DNA of 64,000 nucleotides, from positions 3,844,001 to 3,908,000 of the forward strand of contig NZ_CP003915.1 of the NCBI RefSeq assembly GCF_000521505.1, in the 5' to 3' direction. Shown piece after piece: positions 63,172 through 64,000 of the stretch. How positions within the stretch are numbered: position 1 is the stretch's first letter; every line of letters begins with the position of its first letter. The notes under the pieces are model-generated. The model was given only the letters and a program-made list of their open reading frames with translations, was not told the DNA's origin and ran no database searches. Both the position numbers and the translations under genes were made by a program. Source of the stretch: Advenella mimigardefordensis DPN7. GTDB taxonomy: Bacteria; Pseudomonadota; Gammaproteobacteria; Burkholderiales; Burkholderiaceae_B.

Positions 63172-63999
63172 TCAGGGGTTGTCGTTATGCGCCGGATGGC
63201 GGGTAGTGTGATTTTGCATCAGGGTATAGCCATTGGTCTGGTCACCAGAGAACATGCGCACATCCATATCGCGTCGGTTCTGCACGCCAGCCACCCAGAC
63301 ACTGTTCGAGGTATTATAGTGCGACTCCAGATAGGCCGGGACCATCGAATAGCGACCGCGATTCAACAACTCGCCCAGGTTCTGGCGATTGGTGTTCTTG
63401 GGGTTTTTAGTACCATCATGAGAATAAATCGAGGCCGCATTGGCTGTCAGCGCGCCGGGCCCGCCATTGAATCCCAGATCCAGAATCGCATCAACCTCGT
63501 ACGCATATAGCGGCACAAACACCTCGCGCTCGATGCGATTGCCGCCGTTTTTCTTGATGTCTTCCTGCAGCAGTTCATTCATTTTCGCATCGGACAGCGG
63601 CTGCGCCCAATCACCCTGGGTAAAGCGCTTGCTGGCAATTTCCGCGTCGGTAATCTTATGACCAATCCCAATGGTATCGTTACCGCCTTCGACAGACGGA
63701 TACTGCTTGGCTTCGCGCCCTTCAGCGCCTTCAATCAGGCTCGTATAGTTATCAGAGGCCTTCCATGGTTTCCACTTGCGCACGGTGGTCAATTTCTCAA
63801 TTTTTTTGTCGGCTATTGGCGCCACTGCATAGGCCTTCGCCGTTAGCGGTGCCTCGTCGGTCTGATTGGCTGTCTCAGTCTGCGCCGTGGGATAGCCGTC
63901 ATCATCGGTGCGATGGCCCAGGTAAAAATAAAGAGTCTCGGTTTTGTCGGCCGTAAAATAGCGCTCGGTCAGGCCATTTTCATCCGTCGAACCACGATA
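63172..63999 (-). CDS. Lysozyme-like (GH24-type) T6SS effector, 5' end outside window
   Basis: Open to the right edge; about 275 residues visible, reading YRGSTDENGLTERYFTADKTETLYFYLGHR at the edge, then a linker and the lysozyme domain (SLIEGAEGREAKQYPSVEGGNDTIGIGHKIT, LDLGFNGGPG). A GTG at 63825 is not the true start because the frame stays coherent upstream. The Glu of IEGAEG and Thr of TIGIGH match phage T4 lysozyme; the position of the T4 Asp20 appears to be Ser, so catalysis may differ. Delivered by VgrG/PAAR proteins encoded nearby (inference). Confidence 0.85.
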   Translation of the reverse strand, partial: YRGSTDENGLTERYFTADKTETLYFYLGHRTDDDGYPTAQTETANQTDEAPLTAKAYAVAPIADKKIEKLTTVRKWKPWKASDNYTSLIEGAEGREAKQYPSVEGGNDTIGIGHKITDAEIASKRFTQGDWAQPLSDAKMNELLQEDIKKNGGNRIEREVFVPLYAYEVDAILDLGFNGGPGALTANAASIYSHDGTKNPKNTNRQNLGELLNRGRYSMVPAYLESHYNTSNSVWVAGVQNRRDMDVRMFSGDQTNGYTLMQNHTTRHPAHNDNP

Positions 64000-64000
64000 G

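Overview
The window looks like a piece of a betaproteobacterial chromosome, probably Alcaligenaceae (Advenella, Castellaniella or Bordetella relatives). The pointers are a Bug-type tricarboxylate-transport binding protein, many LysR/GntR/AraC-controlled catabolic operons, T6SS effector islands with DUF2169/DUF4150/RHS proteins, and a moderately high G+C background. The genus is an inference. No rRNA, tRNA, CRISPR array or intact insertion sequence was seen.

Layout. (a) 1-9.1 kb: a catabolic regulon. An operon of a heme-oxygenase-like diiron oxidase, aldehyde dehydrogenase, GlcG/HbpS protein and a [2Fe-2S] reductase lies beside a transporter and a gamma-glutamyltransferase-like hydrolase. Two TauE/SafE permeases and a FadR/VanR-type GntR regulator follow. 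Three near-identical TTGTATAC-type sites tie the units together. (b) 9.1-12.6 kb: an EmrAB-like efflux pair with a divergent TetR gene and two palindromic operators. (c) 12.6-15.4 kb: small housekeeping or unknown genes.

(d) 15.9-24.7 kb, visibly A+T-richer than its flanks, is the most unusual part. On the minus strand, a 30-residue peptide gene absent from longer-ORF lists is followed by a hairpin, a HExxH-type peptide-modification protein, a stand-alone YcaO protein and an MFS-like exporter: a compact RiPP (ribosomally made, modified peptide) locus. A LysR gene separates it from a plus-strand operon of an AfsA-like hotdog protein, FAD monooxygenase, ketoacyl-ACP synthase III homologue with altered active site, and HAD phosphatase. 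That set suggests a butenolide or gamma-butyrolactone-like metabolite, unusual outside actinomycetes. A Bcr/CflA exporter is translationally coupled to its end.

(e) 25.9-34.2 kb: an aldo/keto reductase; the folate-independent methionine synthase pair MesD/MesX with a flavin reductase and a MetR-like box; an AraC-regulated aromatic-acid efflux system (FUSC, DUF1656, HlyD). (f) 34.2-40.6 kb: a T6SS cargo island with a PAAR-like DUF4150 protein, three consecutive small related proteins of unknown function, a DUF2169-pentapeptide protein and a second pentapeptide protein. (g) 40.7-49.2 kb: amino-acid-type solute binding and dehydrogenase genes, a Bug protein, a copper TonB receptor with DUF2946, and an orphan CdiI-like immunity gene. 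(h) 49.4-55.1 kb: an SsuABC-like sulfur-compound ABC transporter with two flavin-dependent desulfurisation-type enzymes. (i) 55.1-64 kb: a second T6SS island with a PAAR protein, a 1,990-residue VgrG-RHS fusion carrying an unfamiliar C-terminal domain and a likely membrane immunity protein, a lipoprotein and a lysozyme-like effector cut by the window edge.
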